Shown here: positions 16,089 through 25,101 of the stretch, piece by piece | How positions within the stretch are numbered: the first letter of the stretch is position 1 | Layout: every line of letters begins with the position of its first letter | Assembly: GCF_013387475.1 (NCBI RefSeq) | Contig: NZ_VWNB01000016.1 | Span: 1-36,955, forward strand | Source of the DNA: Mariprofundus sp. KV | GTDB lineage: Bacteria > Pseudomonadota > Zetaproteobacteria > Mariprofundales > Mariprofundaceae | Direction: 5' to 3' | Length of the DNA stretch: 36,955 nucleotides | Position numbers and translations under genes: made by a program | Notes under the pieces: model-generated | Told to the model about the DNA's origin: nothing | Database searches by the model: none | Seen by the model: only the letters and a program-made list of their open reading frames with translations

Positions 16089-17369
16089 CTATTTCCCTTC
16101 TTCTCTTGCTACCGCACGGTAGCCGATATCTTTACGGTAGAAACCACCGGGCCACTCCAGCTTCTCAAGTGCTTTGTAAACCGTAGCCTGTGCCTCTTTC
16201 ACTGTTGCTGCCACAGCCGTCACGCCGAGTACGCGACCGCCGGCATTAACGATAGCCCCATCTTTTTCTGCAGTACCCGCATGGAACACTGCAGCACCGG
16301 CTGCCTCAACCGCATCCAGCCCGCCAATCACCTGCCCCTTATCAAAGCTTGCCGGATAACCGTCGGAGGTAACCACCACACAGAGTGCCGTGCCAGCGTC
16401 CCACTCAAGCGTGACACCATCAAGCTTTTTGTTGGCGGCAGCCAGCAGCACTTCACCCAGATCGGATTTCAAACGACTCATCAGCGGCTGACACTCAGGA
16501 TCACCAAAACGCACATTGAACTCCAGCGTTTTAGCTCCCTCATCGGTCAACATCACACCGGCGTAGAGAATACCAATAAACTCTGCACCGCGTTTCTTCA
16601 GTGCCGCCACAATCGGGCGGGCTATCGTTTCAAGGACTGTCTCTTCAACCTCTGCCGTCACACATGGTGCCGGAGAATATGCACCCATGCCGCCGGTGTT
16701 CGGCCCTTTGTCACCATCAAGCAGTGCCTTATGATCCTGTGAAGAGGCCAGCGGAATGATGGTGTCGCCGGAAACAATGAACAGACAACTCGCCTCTTCA
16801 CCAACCAGACACTCTTCAATCACCACCTGCGAACCGGCATCACCAAAACTGTTACCGGCCAGCATATCGCGCACCGCATCAATCGCCTCTTTCTCACTCT
16901 GGGCGACAATCACACCCTTGCCTGCAGCAAGGCCGGAGGCCTTGACCACAATCGGAGCACCCCATGAACGGATCGTCTCGACCGCCTCTTCCACATCCAC
17001 ATGTACTTCAAAACGTGCCGTTGGCACACCTGCTTCATACATCAGACGTTTGGAGAATGATTTACTTCCCTCAAGATTGGCTGCCGCTTTATCAGGACCG
17101 AAAACCGGAAAGCCCTCTTCACGCAGCTGATTACCCAGCCCAAGCACAAGAGGCACTTCAGGGCCGATCACCACCAGATCCGGTTTCTCTTGCAGGGCAA
17201 GCTTCATCAGCCCCTCAATATCCTCAGCCCCCACATTGATGCAGCGGGCATCGCGTGCAATGCCCGGATTTCCCGGTGCACAGAGCACCTCAGTGACACT
17301 GGGGGAGCGCTTTAGCTTCCAGCACAGCGCATGTTCGCGACCGCCACCACCGACAACCAGTACTTTCAT
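16089..17369 (-). CDS. purD: Phosphoribosylamine-glycine ligase (GAR synthetase)
   Basis: Second step of purine synthesis: ATP-dependent ligation of glycine to phosphoribosylamine. The 426-residue protein is full length with an ATP-grasp fold. The N-terminus has VLVVGGGGREHALCWKL, and the ATP-binding region includes VVKASGLAAGKGVIV and IEECLVGEEAS. The dipositive-metal end is KTLEFNVRFGDPECQ. It sits between purH and purE in one direction, a cluster of purine genes that is common as purH-purD. The 92 bases before its start are AT-rich with no strong hairpin. Confidence 0.96.
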   Translation of the reverse strand: MKVLVVGGGGREHALCWKLKRSPSVTEVLCAPGNPGIARDARCINVGAEDIEGLMKLALQEKPDLVVIGPEVPLVLGLGNQLREEGFPVFGPDKAAANLEGSKSFSKRLMYEAGVPTARFEVHVDVEEAVETIRSWGAPIVVKASGLAAGKGVIVAQSEKEAIDAVRDMLAGNSFGDAGSQVVIEECLVGEEASCLFIVSGDTIIPLASSQDHKALLDGDKGPNTGGMGAYSPAPCVTAEVEETVLETIARPIVAALKKRGAEFIGILYAGVMLTDEGAKTLEFNVRFGDPECQPLMSRLKSDLGEVLLAAANKKLDGVTLEWDAGTALCVVVTSDGYPASFDKGQVIGGLDAVEAAGAAVFHAGTAEKDGAIVNAGGRVLGVTAVAATVKEAQATVYKALEKLEWPGGFYRKDIGYRAVAREEGK

Positions 17370-17461
17370 GACTTCAATCCTCTTGTTTGACGCAAATGAC
17401 CACGAAAAACATTTATTATTCTATTTGGCACTTCTCTGTCTGCATCTGTGTCAGTTATTAA

Positions 17462-19015
17462 TTAATGCCGGAAATGGCGGATGCCGGTAAAGATCATCGC
17501 CAGACCGTGCTCATTGGCTGCAGCAATCACCTCGTCATCACGCACAGAACCGCCGGGCTGAATCACCGCTTTGGCACCGGCATCAGCCAGCGCATCAACG
17601 CCATCACGGAACGGGAAGAAGGCATCGGATGCCACTGCCGAACCTTTAATCGCCTCGCCACCATGGAAAGCGGCAATACGGGTAGAGTTGACGCGGTTCA
17701 TCTGACCGGCACCAACACCAAGGGTGGTACCATTTTTGGCAAACACGATGGCATTTGATTTTACATGCTTGGCAACCGACCAGGCAAAGAGCATATCGTT
17801 CCACTCAGCCTCTGTCGGTGCCCGCTCCGTCACCACCCTGCATGCATCGCGATCAAGAATATGGGCATCACGCTCCTGCACCAGCAGGCCACCATTGACA
17901 CGCTTGAACTCCCAGCCACCGGCTACTGCATCAACCGAAGGTGCCAGCAACAGGCGCAGATTTTTCTTCGCCGCCAGCGCCTCGCGCGCCGCATCGGAGA
18001 AACCCGGTGCAATCACCACTTCCATAAATGTTTCAGCAATCAGTGCCGCTGTTTCGCCATCAAGCGGGCGATTGAAGGCAGCAATGCCTCCGAATGCAGA
18101 GGTGGCATCAGCGGCACGGGCACGCTCATAGACCTCAGCCTGAGAGCCGCCGACCGCCACACCACACGGGTTGGCATGTTTCACAATCACTGCAGCGTTG
18201 TCAGAGAAGTCACGTACGCAGGCGAAAGCGGCATCAGCATCGGCAATATTATTATAAGAGAGTGCTTTACCCTGCAGCACTTCACAATCAGCCAGCGAGA
18301 GCCCCTCATCTTCGATGTCCGCATAAAATGCGCCATCCTGATGCGGGTTCTCACCGTAACGCAGCTCATCGGCAGTTTTGATAAACTGGCGGGTAAAGAT
18401 ATCAGGGAATTTACGTTTGGAGCCATCGCTGTTCAGTGCCGAGAAGTGGTTGGCAATCGCGCCATCATAGGCGGCGGTATGGGCAAACGCCTTGGTCGCC
18501 AGACCACGACGCACATCCTCACTCAGCAGATCACTATCGATGGCAGCGATGATCATCTCGTAATCGGAGGGGTCCACAACGATAGTGACAAACTTATGAT
18601 TCTTGGCAGAGGCACGCACCATGCACGGGCCGCCGATATCGATGTTTTCAATCGCATCTTCAATCGTGCACCCCTCTTTGGCGACCGCTTCACGGAACGG
18701 ATAGAGATTCACACAGACCAGATCGATCTGCTCAATACCGTGCTCGGCCATCGATGCCAGATCACCCTCGTTATCACGACGGGCAAGGATGCCGCCATGC
18801 ACTTTCGGGTTAAGGGTTTTCACGCGACCATCCATCATCTCAGGAAAGCCGGTATAATCCGATACGTCACGGCACTCAATGCCGACTTCACGCAGCAGCT
18901 TGGCAGTGCCGCCGGTGGAGAGGATTTTAACGCCTCGATCAGCCAGCGCTCTGGCAAAAACCTCCACGCCTGTTTTGTCTGAGACACTGATCAGCGCCTG
19001 TTTGATAGAAGCCAT
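17462..19015 (-). CDS. purH: Bifunctional AICAR formyltransferase / IMP cyclohydrolase
   Basis: Last two steps of IMP synthesis. The N-terminal cyclohydrolase domain starts [20 protein letters not shown] and includes the STGGTA phosphate loop and [15 protein letters not shown]. The C-terminal transformylase domain carries [11 protein letters not shown], whose Lys-His pair is catalytic. The length of 517 residues is normal. The ATG at 19015 is chosen: CGGAG lies eight bases upstream, whereas the GTG at 19024 has none. It is the first gene of the minus-strand purine/t6A/cytochrome array and is divergent from the diguanylate cyclase across about 300 bases. Confidence 0.96.
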   Translation of the reverse strand: MASIKQALISVSDKTGVEVFARALADRGVKILSTGGTAKLLREVGIECRDVSDYTGFPEMMDGRVKTLNPKVHGGILARRDNEGDLASMAEHGIEQIDLVCVNLYPFREAVAKEGCTIEDAIENIDIGGPCMVRASAKNHKFVTIVVDPSDYEMIIAAIDSDLLSEDVRRGLATKAFAHTAAYDGAIANHFSALNSDGSKRKFPDIFTRQFIKTADELRYGENPHQDGAFYADIEDEGLSLADCEVLQGKALSYNNIADADAAFACVRDFSDNAAVIVKHANPCGVAVGGSQAEVYERARAADATSAFGGIAAFNRPLDGETAALIAETFMEVVIAPGFSDAAREALAAKKNLRLLLAPSVDAVAGGWEFKRVNGGLLVQERDAHILDRDACRVVTERAPTEAEWNDMLFAWSVAKHVKSNAIVFAKNGTTLGVGAGQMNRVNSTRIAAFHGGEAIKGSAVASDAFFPFRDGVDALADAGAKAVIQPGGSVRDDEVIAAANEHGLAMIFTGIRHFRH

Positions 19016-19318
19016 GTGAGCCACTCCGGAAATGGGGAATAAAAAGGACTCGGAAATCTACCCGATGGCACTCCAATCGCAACCATCGTCATCAAATGGC
19101 TGTGCAACAGCGCATTTTTGCTGACTCATTCAACAGATAACAACAAGCCCTCTCCGCCTTAAACTATCAAGCCTTTGCTCTTTATAAATCACAGAAAGTT
19201 ATCCTAAGAAACAGCCAGTGTGATAAGAAGCACGGTTTTTTCACCTTTGCAGCATTAGCAACGCTGCAGTATGCTTTGAGTATCACAGTCGCATCACCAC
19301 GACCAACAGGAAGTTAAT
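19016..19318. other. Divergent intergenic region purH / diguanylate cyclase
   Basis: About 300 bases without a supported gene. The right end holds a promoter candidate for the cyclase. The left end holds the purH ribosome-binding site. An inverted GCAGC/GCTGC pair lies near 19249-19267, overlapping the promoter spacer. I see no riboswitch, small RNA or clear purine-repressor operator. Confidence 0.5.
19247..19275 (+). promoter_or_regulatory. Candidate sigma-70 promoter for the diguanylate cyclase
   Basis: TTGCAG (19247-19252) and TATGCT (19270-19275) have a 17-base spacer, each matching the consensus at four of six positions. The predicted start point is roughly 37 bases before the ATG at 19319. 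The match is moderate. Confidence 0.4.
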
Positions 19319-20179
19319 ATGCCTCATTTTCATTATGAAGCGGAATGCGCCGCCACCCCCATTCTTGGCGCCAACTGGCAGGATAGCCCCGAGAGTGCAA
19401 TCATCACCTTTCAGAATGAGAAGGCGATTTCACGCTTTGGCGACCTGCGCGGCCGAACGTTGCTCAAACTGTTTGACGACATCCTTGAAAACAGCGCCAA
19501 CAAACATATCAATGGTCAGAAGCTGCTAAAGAAGCTGATGAATGAGGGCTCACTAAAAGCTGTCGCGGGATCACTGGCCGGCATGCGCGTTGAGCTCTTT
19601 GCTTCTGTACAACAGGACTCAGAAAAAACCATTCAGATGAGCCTGTTCGATGTCACCGAACGCTTTCTTGATCACCTGAGTCAGATTCCAGGCCGGGAGC
19701 TCTTTTTTGATCTGCTCGATATGGAGCTGCATCGTGCCACACGCGACAAGACCGAGCTGCATGTCTGCTTCCTCGACCTTGACGGCTTCAAACAGACCAA
19801 CGACCTCTACGGCCATAAAGCCGGTGATGATGTGATTGTTGAGGTGGCTCGCCGCCTGAAAAGGTGCCTGCGCAAACATGAGACAGTAGCCCGCTTCGGC
19901 GGCGATGAGTTTGTTATGCTGCTCTCGGGTAAAACGATCGATTCAGTGCATCTGGCTGAGAAGAAGATTATCCCGCTGATCAATGAGCCCTACCACTCTG
20001 ATGGCCATGTTATCGATTTTATCGGCGCCAGCATCGGCGTCTCCTATGCCCCGGCCCATACCAGCAATGCCGATGAACTGATTAACCATGCCGATGATGC
20101 GATGTATGTCGCCAAGGATCGCGGCAAAAACCAGATTGTTGTCTTTGAGCCGGGCATGGAGGGGATGAAAAAACACTAA
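19319..20179 (+). CDS. GGDEF-domain diguanylate cyclase
   Basis: A 286-residue, apparently soluble protein that would make cyclic di-GMP from two GTP. The C-terminal GGDEF domain starts near residue 125. The metal-binding Asp is in CFLDLDGFKQTND, and the active-site loop ARFGGDEFVML is intact (GGDEF 194-198), as is the late segment HADDAMYVAKDRGKNQIVVF. The inhibitory site five residues before GGDEF reads RKHE (185-188) instead of RxxD, so product inhibition may be weakened. Residues 1-115 may be a PAS-like sensor (FQNEKAISRFGDLRGRTLL) but I cannot name it. AGGAAG precedes the ATG. It stands alone, facing the RDD gene. Confidence 0.9.
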   Translation: MPHFHYEAECAATPILGANWQDSPESAIITFQNEKAISRFGDLRGRTLLKLFDDILENSANKHINGQKLLKKLMNEGSLKAVAGSLAGMRVELFASVQQDSEKTIQMSLFDVTERFLDHLSQIPGRELFFDLLDMELHRATRDKTELHVCFLDLDGFKQTNDLYGHKAGDDVIVEVARRLKRCLRKHETVARFGGDEFVMLLSGKTIDSVHLAEKKIIPLINEPYHSDGHVIDFIGASIGVSYAPAHTSNADELINHADDAMYVAKDRGKNQIVVFEPGMEGMKKH

Positions 20180-20219
20180 ACAGCAACTGTTGCCCCTGAA
20201 ACACCGCCCCGGAACCGCT

Positions 20220-20678
20220 TTAGCGCTCTATCATTACAACTGTTTTGGCCAGCTTATCATGCCATCCCTGTTTGCGGCGATCATAGGCTACCCAGAGCAG
20301 CCCCCCGCCAAGTGGTATCGATGAGACGAAATAACCAAGGTAACGGATTACCAGCTGTTGCATATTCGCAGGAGCAAGCGTTTCAGCATCTACAATGCGC
20401 AGTCTGAAGATCATTTTACCCGGTGATGCACCTTTAAAATACCAGAAGATGATGACCGCCACGGCTGGTAGCAGCCATGAAATAAGCACATCCCAAAAAC
20501 CGGCAGCGATCTGGTTCGGATTAAAATATTGATCGCCATAAATACTATAGAGAAGCGGTGTAGTGAGCAGCACAATCAGCAGCGAATCGATCAGCGTAGC
20601 ACCTACACGCAGCCAGAAACCGCCGTATTGCACAGCAGCATCAACTGCATCATCCCGGACAATCTCCGTCTCACGCAT
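20220..20678 (-). CDS. RDD-family membrane protein
   Basis: A 152-residue protein with an RDD domain. The family feature is visible in GGFWLRVGATLIDSLLIVLL (Arg and Asp in the first helix), followed by a helix pair (VLISWLLPAVAVIIFWYFKG) and the conserved GASPGKMIFRLRIVD. It ends WVAYDRRKQGWHDKLAKTVV, typical of the family. These are small inner-membrane proteins of mostly unknown function; some act in ion transport. It converges with the diguanylate cyclase across 40 bases without a clear terminator and is divergent from the M16 peptidase genes. Confidence 0.85.
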   Translation of the reverse strand: MRETEIVRDDAVDAAVQYGGFWLRVGATLIDSLLIVLLTTPLLYSIYGDQYFNPNQIAAGFWDVLISWLLPAVAVIIFWYFKGASPGKMIFRLRIVDAETLAPANMQQLVIRYLGYFVSSIPLGGGLLWVAYDRRKQGWHDKLAKTVVMIER

Positions 20679-20800
20679 CGCTCAATCCTGACATGACCGC
20701 CAGTGTAACGATTTCCCCGTCGATGCAAACATCGCGATTTGCGCACCTCCCCGCTTTGAATCATGATCGCCACCCTGACAAACACCTCGCTGGAGAGCCC

Positions 20801-22123
20801 ATGACCAAGCTACTGCTGACATTTTTTCTACTGATAAGTTTCATGCCTGTTCTGCAGGCAGCGGAACTTCAAGAGAGCATCTACAAAAATGGCGTCAAAC
20901 TGATCGTTGAAGAGGATCACTCAGCTCCGGTTGCCATGGTACAAATCTGGCTGCGGGTTGGTGGTCGTGACGAGCTGCCGGGCAAAACAGGGCTGGCACA
21001 TGTCTTTGAGCATATGATGTTCAAGGGCTCCGACAAGCTTGCTCCGGGTGAGTACAGCAAACGCATCTCGGCCATGGGCGGCAATGACAACGCCTTCACC
21101 TCTACCGATTTCACCGCCTATTTTGAGACAGTGCCAGCCAAACGGGTCGATGAGGTACTGGCGATGGAGGCTGAGCGCTTTGCCAGGCTGAAACTGCGTG
21201 ATGAGGATTTCCAGAAGGAGATCAGGGTGATTATGGAGGAGCGCCGCATGCGCACCGAGGATGATCCCAACAGCCGCATGTTTGAGGAGCTCTCCGCCGC
21301 CTCGCTGCGCCTGCACCCCTACCGCAATCCGGTAATCGGATGGATGCAGGATCTTGAAAAGCTGACCATCGAGGATGTAAAGGCATTTTATAAAAAGCAC
21401 TATGTGGCAGGTAATGTGGTTGTGGTTGTGGTCGGGGATGTCGATTTTGATCAGATGAAGAAGGTCGTGGGCAAAACCTTTGGCCGCCTGAAGGCAGCCC
21501 CTGTTCCGGCCCGTTTTAATCCGCTTGAACCCAAACCCTTCGGCCCCAAACGTATTGAAGTCACGCTGCCTGCCCAGCTGCCAATGCTGGCGGTTACCGT
21601 GCCTGTACCTGTATGGAAGCCGGGTGAAAACGACCGCGAGGCAGCAGCACTCGCACTGGCCACCCAGATTCTGGCTGGCGGCAGAGCGGCACGTATGCAG
21701 CGTGAACTGGTCGATGAGCAGCGCCGAGCTTTTGCTGCCGGTGCCGGTTACGATGCCCACGGCATGGGTCTGGATCTCTGGTATGCCTACGGCATGCTCG
21801 GCCCGGGTCAGACTCCTGAGGCATTTGAAAAGAGCCTGTGGCAGCTGCTGGATGGGATGGCCGTTAAACCGGTTGATGAGAAACAGCTCAATGCCGCCAA
21901 ACGTAATATTATTGCCGCCAGTGTATTCTCCCAGGATTCACTCTATCTGCGTGCCAAGGAGATCGGCCGCATGGAGGTTGTCGGCATCGGTGCAAACAAC
22001 CGGGATCGCTGGATCGATGCGATCAAAGCTGTCACGGCCGAGGATATCAAAATGGTCATGGGTCGCTGGCTGAAACAGGAGCGCTCCACCACGGGCACAC
22101 TGCTTCCGGAGGTGAAATCATGA
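20801..22123 (+). CDS. M16 family zinc metallopeptidase, catalytic subunit
   Basis: A 440-residue exported peptidase. The signal peptide (LLLTFFLLISFMPVLQA) starts at the ATG at 20801, preceded by GGAGAG; the longer frame to 20693 is not needed. The inverted zinc motif HVFEH (67-71) holds the two His ligands and catalytic Glu. The third ligand Glu lies about 75 residues later in IMEERRM. M16 proteins cleave short peptides, and some bacterial ones process signal or transit peptides. It overlaps the next M16 gene by four bases, so the two proteins probably form a heterodimer in the periplasm. Substrate unknown. Confidence 0.9.
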   Translation: MTKLLLTFFLLISFMPVLQAAELQESIYKNGVKLIVEEDHSAPVAMVQIWLRVGGRDELPGKTGLAHVFEHMMFKGSDKLAPGEYSKRISAMGGNDNAFTSTDFTAYFETVPAKRVDEVLAMEAERFARLKLRDEDFQKEIRVIMEERRMRTEDDPNSRMFEELSAASLRLHPYRNPVIGWMQDLEKLTIEDVKAFYKKHYVAGNVVVVVVGDVDFDQMKKVVGKTFGRLKAAPVPARFNPLEPKPFGPKRIEVTLPAQLPMLAVTVPVPVWKPGENDREAAALALATQILAGGRAARMQRELVDEQRRAFAAGAGYDAHGMGLDLWYAYGMLGPGQTPEAFEKSLWQLLDGMAVKPVDEKQLNAAKRNIIAASVFSQDSLYLRAKEIGRMEVVGIGANNRDRWIDAIKAVTAEDIKMVMGRWLKQERSTTGTLLPEVKS

Positions 22124-23427
22124 GATACCGTCTCTTTGCATCGCTTCTGTTTCTGCTCTCCTTCTCATGCACGGCCTCAGCTGTACCTGCGATTCAACAG
22201 GCACAACTGGACAATGGTCTGCGCATTCTGTTGATGGAGGCACACAATGTGCCCATGGTCTCGATGAATCTCGCCATGGTGGGCGGCTCCCGCTTTGATG
22301 CGCCCTCTAAAGGCGGCACAGCAGCCATCCTCGCATCAATGCTCACCGACCATACCGGCAAGCATGACCATGAGGCCTGGGCCGATCTGCTCGATGGTGA
22401 TGCTATTCAGCTGGGCGGCAGCGCAGGCAGTGATGAGATGAACCTCTCCCTGACCGTACTGAAGGAGGTGCTGGTGCCGGGGCTGGATGCCTTTACCGAA
22501 GCGCTGCTGCAGCCGGGCTGGGACAAAAAGCGTTTTGCCATCATGAAACAGAATGCACTGGCAGCCGCACAAAAGGAGCAGGAGGAGCCCGGCGTGCAGG
22601 CAGGCGAGGCAGGTGCCGCACTCCTCTTTGCAGCCCACCCCTACGGCCACCGCTCCGCTGGTTCGCTCGCCTCACTGAAACAGATCGAGATCTCCGATCT
22701 CAAAGCGCTCTATGCGACCCAGATCCGACCACAGGGGGCAGTGCTGGCCGTCAGTGGTGATATCACCATGGCTGAACTAAAACCGCTGCTGGAGAAAAAG
22801 CTGGCCACATGGTCCGGCTCGCCAGCCAAAGCGCTCACCGATATCTCTGCGCCTGAGCCGGTGCATGGTAAAAATGTGGATGTGTTACTGCCAACCAGCC
22901 AGACACAGCTGCAGCTGCTGCGTCTGGGCCCATCACGCAGTGATGCCGACTTTTTCCCTCTCTTTGTTCTCAATCATATTCTCGGTGGCGGCGGCTTCGG
23001 TTCGCGCCTGATGGAGGAGGTGCGCGAGAAGCGCGGGCTGGCTTACGGCGTCTACTCCTACTTCTCACCACTGGCGACCAACGGTCCGTTCGTGATCAGC
23101 CTGCAAACGCGTTCAGATCAGGCTGCTGAAGCGGAGGCGGTGGTGCGCACCGTTCTCGCTGAAATGGCTGCCGGCAAGATCAGTCAACAGCAGCTGACTG
23201 AAAGCCGCGAGAATCTGACCGGCAGCTTTGCCCAGCGCATGGACTCCAACCGTGAACGCGTATCCCTGATCTCCATGATCGGGCTGTACAATCTGCCTCT
23301 GGACTATCTGAGTGTCTGGACAGAGCGTATTGATGCCGTGACCCTGCAACAGCTGCGTGATCAGGCGGCTGCCTACCTGAATCCTGAGCAGTGGAACCGT
23401 GTCAGGGTTGGATCAAATCTAAAATGA
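22120..23427 (+). CDS. M16 family peptidase-like protein, non-catalytic subunit
   Basis: A 435-residue exported protein with a leader ending near FSCTASAVPA. It has the two M16 halves, but where the partner has HxxEH it reads GGTAAILASMLTD, so zinc cannot bind and it should be inactive. The C-terminal half keeps the substrate-binding Arg/Tyr element in GSRLMEEVREKRGLAYGVYSY (first Arg through Tyr). This matches the active/inactive M16 pairs related to the two subunits of mitochondrial processing peptidase. Its ATG overlaps the stop of the catalytic gene and its stop overlaps rsmD (ATGA), giving tight coupling. Confidence 0.9.
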   Translation: MRYRLFASLLFLLSFSCTASAVPAIQQAQLDNGLRILLMEAHNVPMVSMNLAMVGGSRFDAPSKGGTAAILASMLTDHTGKHDHEAWADLLDGDAIQLGGSAGSDEMNLSLTVLKEVLVPGLDAFTEALLQPGWDKKRFAIMKQNALAAAQKEQEEPGVQAGEAGAALLFAAHPYGHRSAGSLASLKQIEISDLKALYATQIRPQGAVLAVSGDITMAELKPLLEKKLATWSGSPAKALTDISAPEPVHGKNVDVLLPTSQTQLQLLRLGPSRSDADFFPLFVLNHILGGGGFGSRLMEEVREKRGLAYGVYSYFSPLATNGPFVISLQTRSDQAAEAEAVVRTVLAEMAAGKISQQQLTESRENLTGSFAQRMDSNRERVSLISMIGLYNLPLDYLSVWTERIDAVTLQQLRDQAAAYLNPEQWNRVRVGSNLK

Positions 23428-23957
23428 GGATTACCGCTGGAGAGTTGCGCGGACGAGTGCTCAATGTGCCCGATGAACCGGGTCTGCGCCCGACACCTGC
23501 CAAGGTGCGGCAGGCGCTGTTTAACATCCTCGGCTCCATCGATGAGATGCGACTGCTCGATCTCTATTCAGGCTCAGGTGTGATGGCACTGGAGGCGATA
23601 TCACGGGGAGCATCAGCACTCTCCATCGAACAGAACCGCCGCTTAACCCGTGATATGGAGCAGATTCGCCAGCAGTGGCATCTGGCCGATAGCTGGCAGA
23701 TCAAAACCGGCACAGTGGAGAGGGGACTGCAGGCTTTGGCGGGCGAGCATTTTGATCTGATTTTTGCCGATCCCCCCTACCGGCAGAGTTTGGCTGAAAA
23801 GCTACCGCAATGGCTGGATGAGCAGGCGATCCGTTGTGATCTTCTGGTCATCGAGGAGTCGGCGCATGTCAATCCGAACTGGCCTGAGGGGTGGCAGTGT
23901 GAACAGAGTCGCCGCTATGGAGACTCCACCCTCCACTTCCTCTACAGGGCCTCCTGA
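23424..23957 (+). CDS. rsmD: 16S rRNA (guanine966-N2)-methyltransferase
   Basis: Methylates G966 of 16S rRNA in the 30S subunit using SAM. The 177-residue protein starts MRITAGELRGRVL, a typical RsmD beginning, followed by LRPTPAKVRQALFNIL and the SAM-binding DLYSGSGVMALEAISRGA. The catalytic motif is FADPPYRQ. The ATG at 23424 overlaps the stop of the M16 gene; a longer frame from 23391 would run inside that gene and is not used. The order M16-M16-rsmD is known in many proteobacteria. Confidence 0.93.
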   Translation: MRITAGELRGRVLNVPDEPGLRPTPAKVRQALFNILGSIDEMRLLDLYSGSGVMALEAISRGASALSIEQNRRLTRDMEQIRQQWHLADSWQIKTGTVERGLQALAGEHFDLIFADPPYRQSLAEKLPQWLDEQAIRCDLLVIEESAHVNPNWPEGWQCEQSRRYGDSTLHFLYRAS

Positions 23958-24032
23958 CTACAGCGGCACAAATCCGCGATTCCCTAACAAAGGCTTCAAC
24001 GCTACGGTTCGCTTCCTGATCTGGAGGTTATA

Positions 24033-24962
24033 GTGACTCACATCCGTATTGCAACGCGTCGTTCCCCGCTGGCCCTGTGGCAGGCTGAATATGTCTCGGC
24101 TGAACTCAAAAGGCTCGACCCATCGGTGACCACCGAACTGGTCAAGATTGTCACCAAGGGCGACAAGATTCTCGATGTACCGCTGGCTCAGGTGGGTGGC
24201 AAAGGGCTGTTCACCAAAGAGATCGATGAAGCACTTCTGGATGGCCGTGCCGATATCGCTGTGCACTCGATGAAAGATGTGCCGACGCAGCTGCCTGAAG
24301 GAACCAGCATCCGCGCCCATCCCAAACGTGAAGATCCACGCGATGCGATTGCCACCATCACCAAGGGTGGGCTCGACTCACTGCCTGAAGGCTCCACGAT
24401 CGGCACCTCAAGCCTGCGCCGTATTGCCCAGCTTCAATCCAGATACCCCTCTTTCATCTTCACCTCGATTCGCGGCAACATCCAGACGCGCCTCTCCAAG
24501 CTTGGCACAGAGGTCGATGCTGTGATTCTGGCCGCCGCAGGTGTATGCCGTATGGGCATGGAAGCAGAGATGCACGAGTTCATCGCTACTGATGTTATGC
24601 TGCCTGCCGTTGCACAGGGCACGCTCGGCATTCAGACCCGTGATGCTGATGATGGCATCAATGCACTGGTTGATCAGATGAATGATCCGGAAACAGTTGT
24701 GCGCACCAGGGCAGAGCGCGCCTTTCTCGCCACCCTTGAGGGGGGCTGTCAGGTGCCGATTGCGGCCTATGCCACACTTGATGGTGATTCGCTGCATCTG
24801 AAAGGGCTGGTCGGTTCAGTCGACGGTAAGGTTGTTATTGTACGTGAAGCAACCGGTTCAGCGGCTGATGCGACACAAATCGGAACCGATCTTGCCAATG
24901 AAGTACTTGATGCCGGTGCCCGTCCGATCCTCGAAGCGCTCTACGCCGAATCAAACCAGTAA
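24033..24962 (+). CDS. hemC: Hydroxymethylbilane synthase (porphobilinogen deaminase)
   Basis: Polymerises four porphobilinogens into hydroxymethylbilane for heme synthesis. The 309-residue protein starts at a GTG with a strong GGAGG site six bases upstream. Visible marks are the N-terminal IRIATRRSPLALWQAEYV, the catalytic region with KGLFTKEIDEALL and AVHSMKDVPTQLPEG, and RRIAQLQSRYP. The dipyrromethane cofactor attaches to Cys in EGGCQVPIAAYA (Cys about 239). It follows rsmD by 75 bases with no obvious terminator between. The supply of heme fits the system II cytochrome c genes elsewhere in the window. Confidence 0.96.
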   Translation: MTHIRIATRRSPLALWQAEYVSAELKRLDPSVTTELVKIVTKGDKILDVPLAQVGGKGLFTKEIDEALLDGRADIAVHSMKDVPTQLPEGTSIRAHPKREDPRDAIATITKGGLDSLPEGSTIGTSSLRRIAQLQSRYPSFIFTSIRGNIQTRLSKLGTEVDAVILAAAGVCRMGMEAEMHEFIATDVMLPAVAQGTLGIQTRDADDGINALVDQMNDPETVVRTRAERAFLATLEGGCQVPIAAYATLDGDSLHLKGLVGSVDGKVVIVREATGSAADATQIGTDLANEVLDAGARPILEALYAESNQ

Positions 24963-25100
24963 TTTACCACTAAGGCACAGAGACACAAAGAAAAACATAA
25001 AAACTGAGGTCTTTGGCATCAGTCGAAAGTCGCAGCCAATCTGATAATTGCTTCCTTCTATTCCTCTCTTTGTGCCTTCGTGTCTTTGTGGTTAAAGATT
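24963..25100. repeat. Inverted pair of degenerate CCACAAAG-type sequences after hemC
   Basis: CCACTAAGGCACAGAGACAC (left, about 24967-24986, continuing AAAG) and the reverse complement of the right part (about 25068-25092, reading CCACAAAGACACGAAGGCAC then AAAG) match at 19 of 24 positions. Similar AC/AG-rich sequences are a well known dispersed intergenic repeat type in environmental bacterial genomes. The two arms face each other across about 75 bases in the gap between convergent hemC and the glycosyltransferase gene. They could form a hairpin that ends transcription from both sides, but the spacing is long and no T run is evident. Confidence 0.6.
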
Positions 25101-25101
25101 A

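Noticed and set aside
17765-18982. Long plus-strand open frame of 405 codons
   Set aside because: It is antisense to purH, which is a complete and conserved gene; the translation shows no family features.
19016-19246. Purine riboswitch or small RNA upstream of purH
   Set aside because: No conserved aptamer core or strong hairpin with a T run could be recognised on the purH strand.
20921-21760. 279-codon minus-strand frame
   Set aside because: It is the shadow of the catalytic M16 peptidase gene, with Cys/His-rich random composition.
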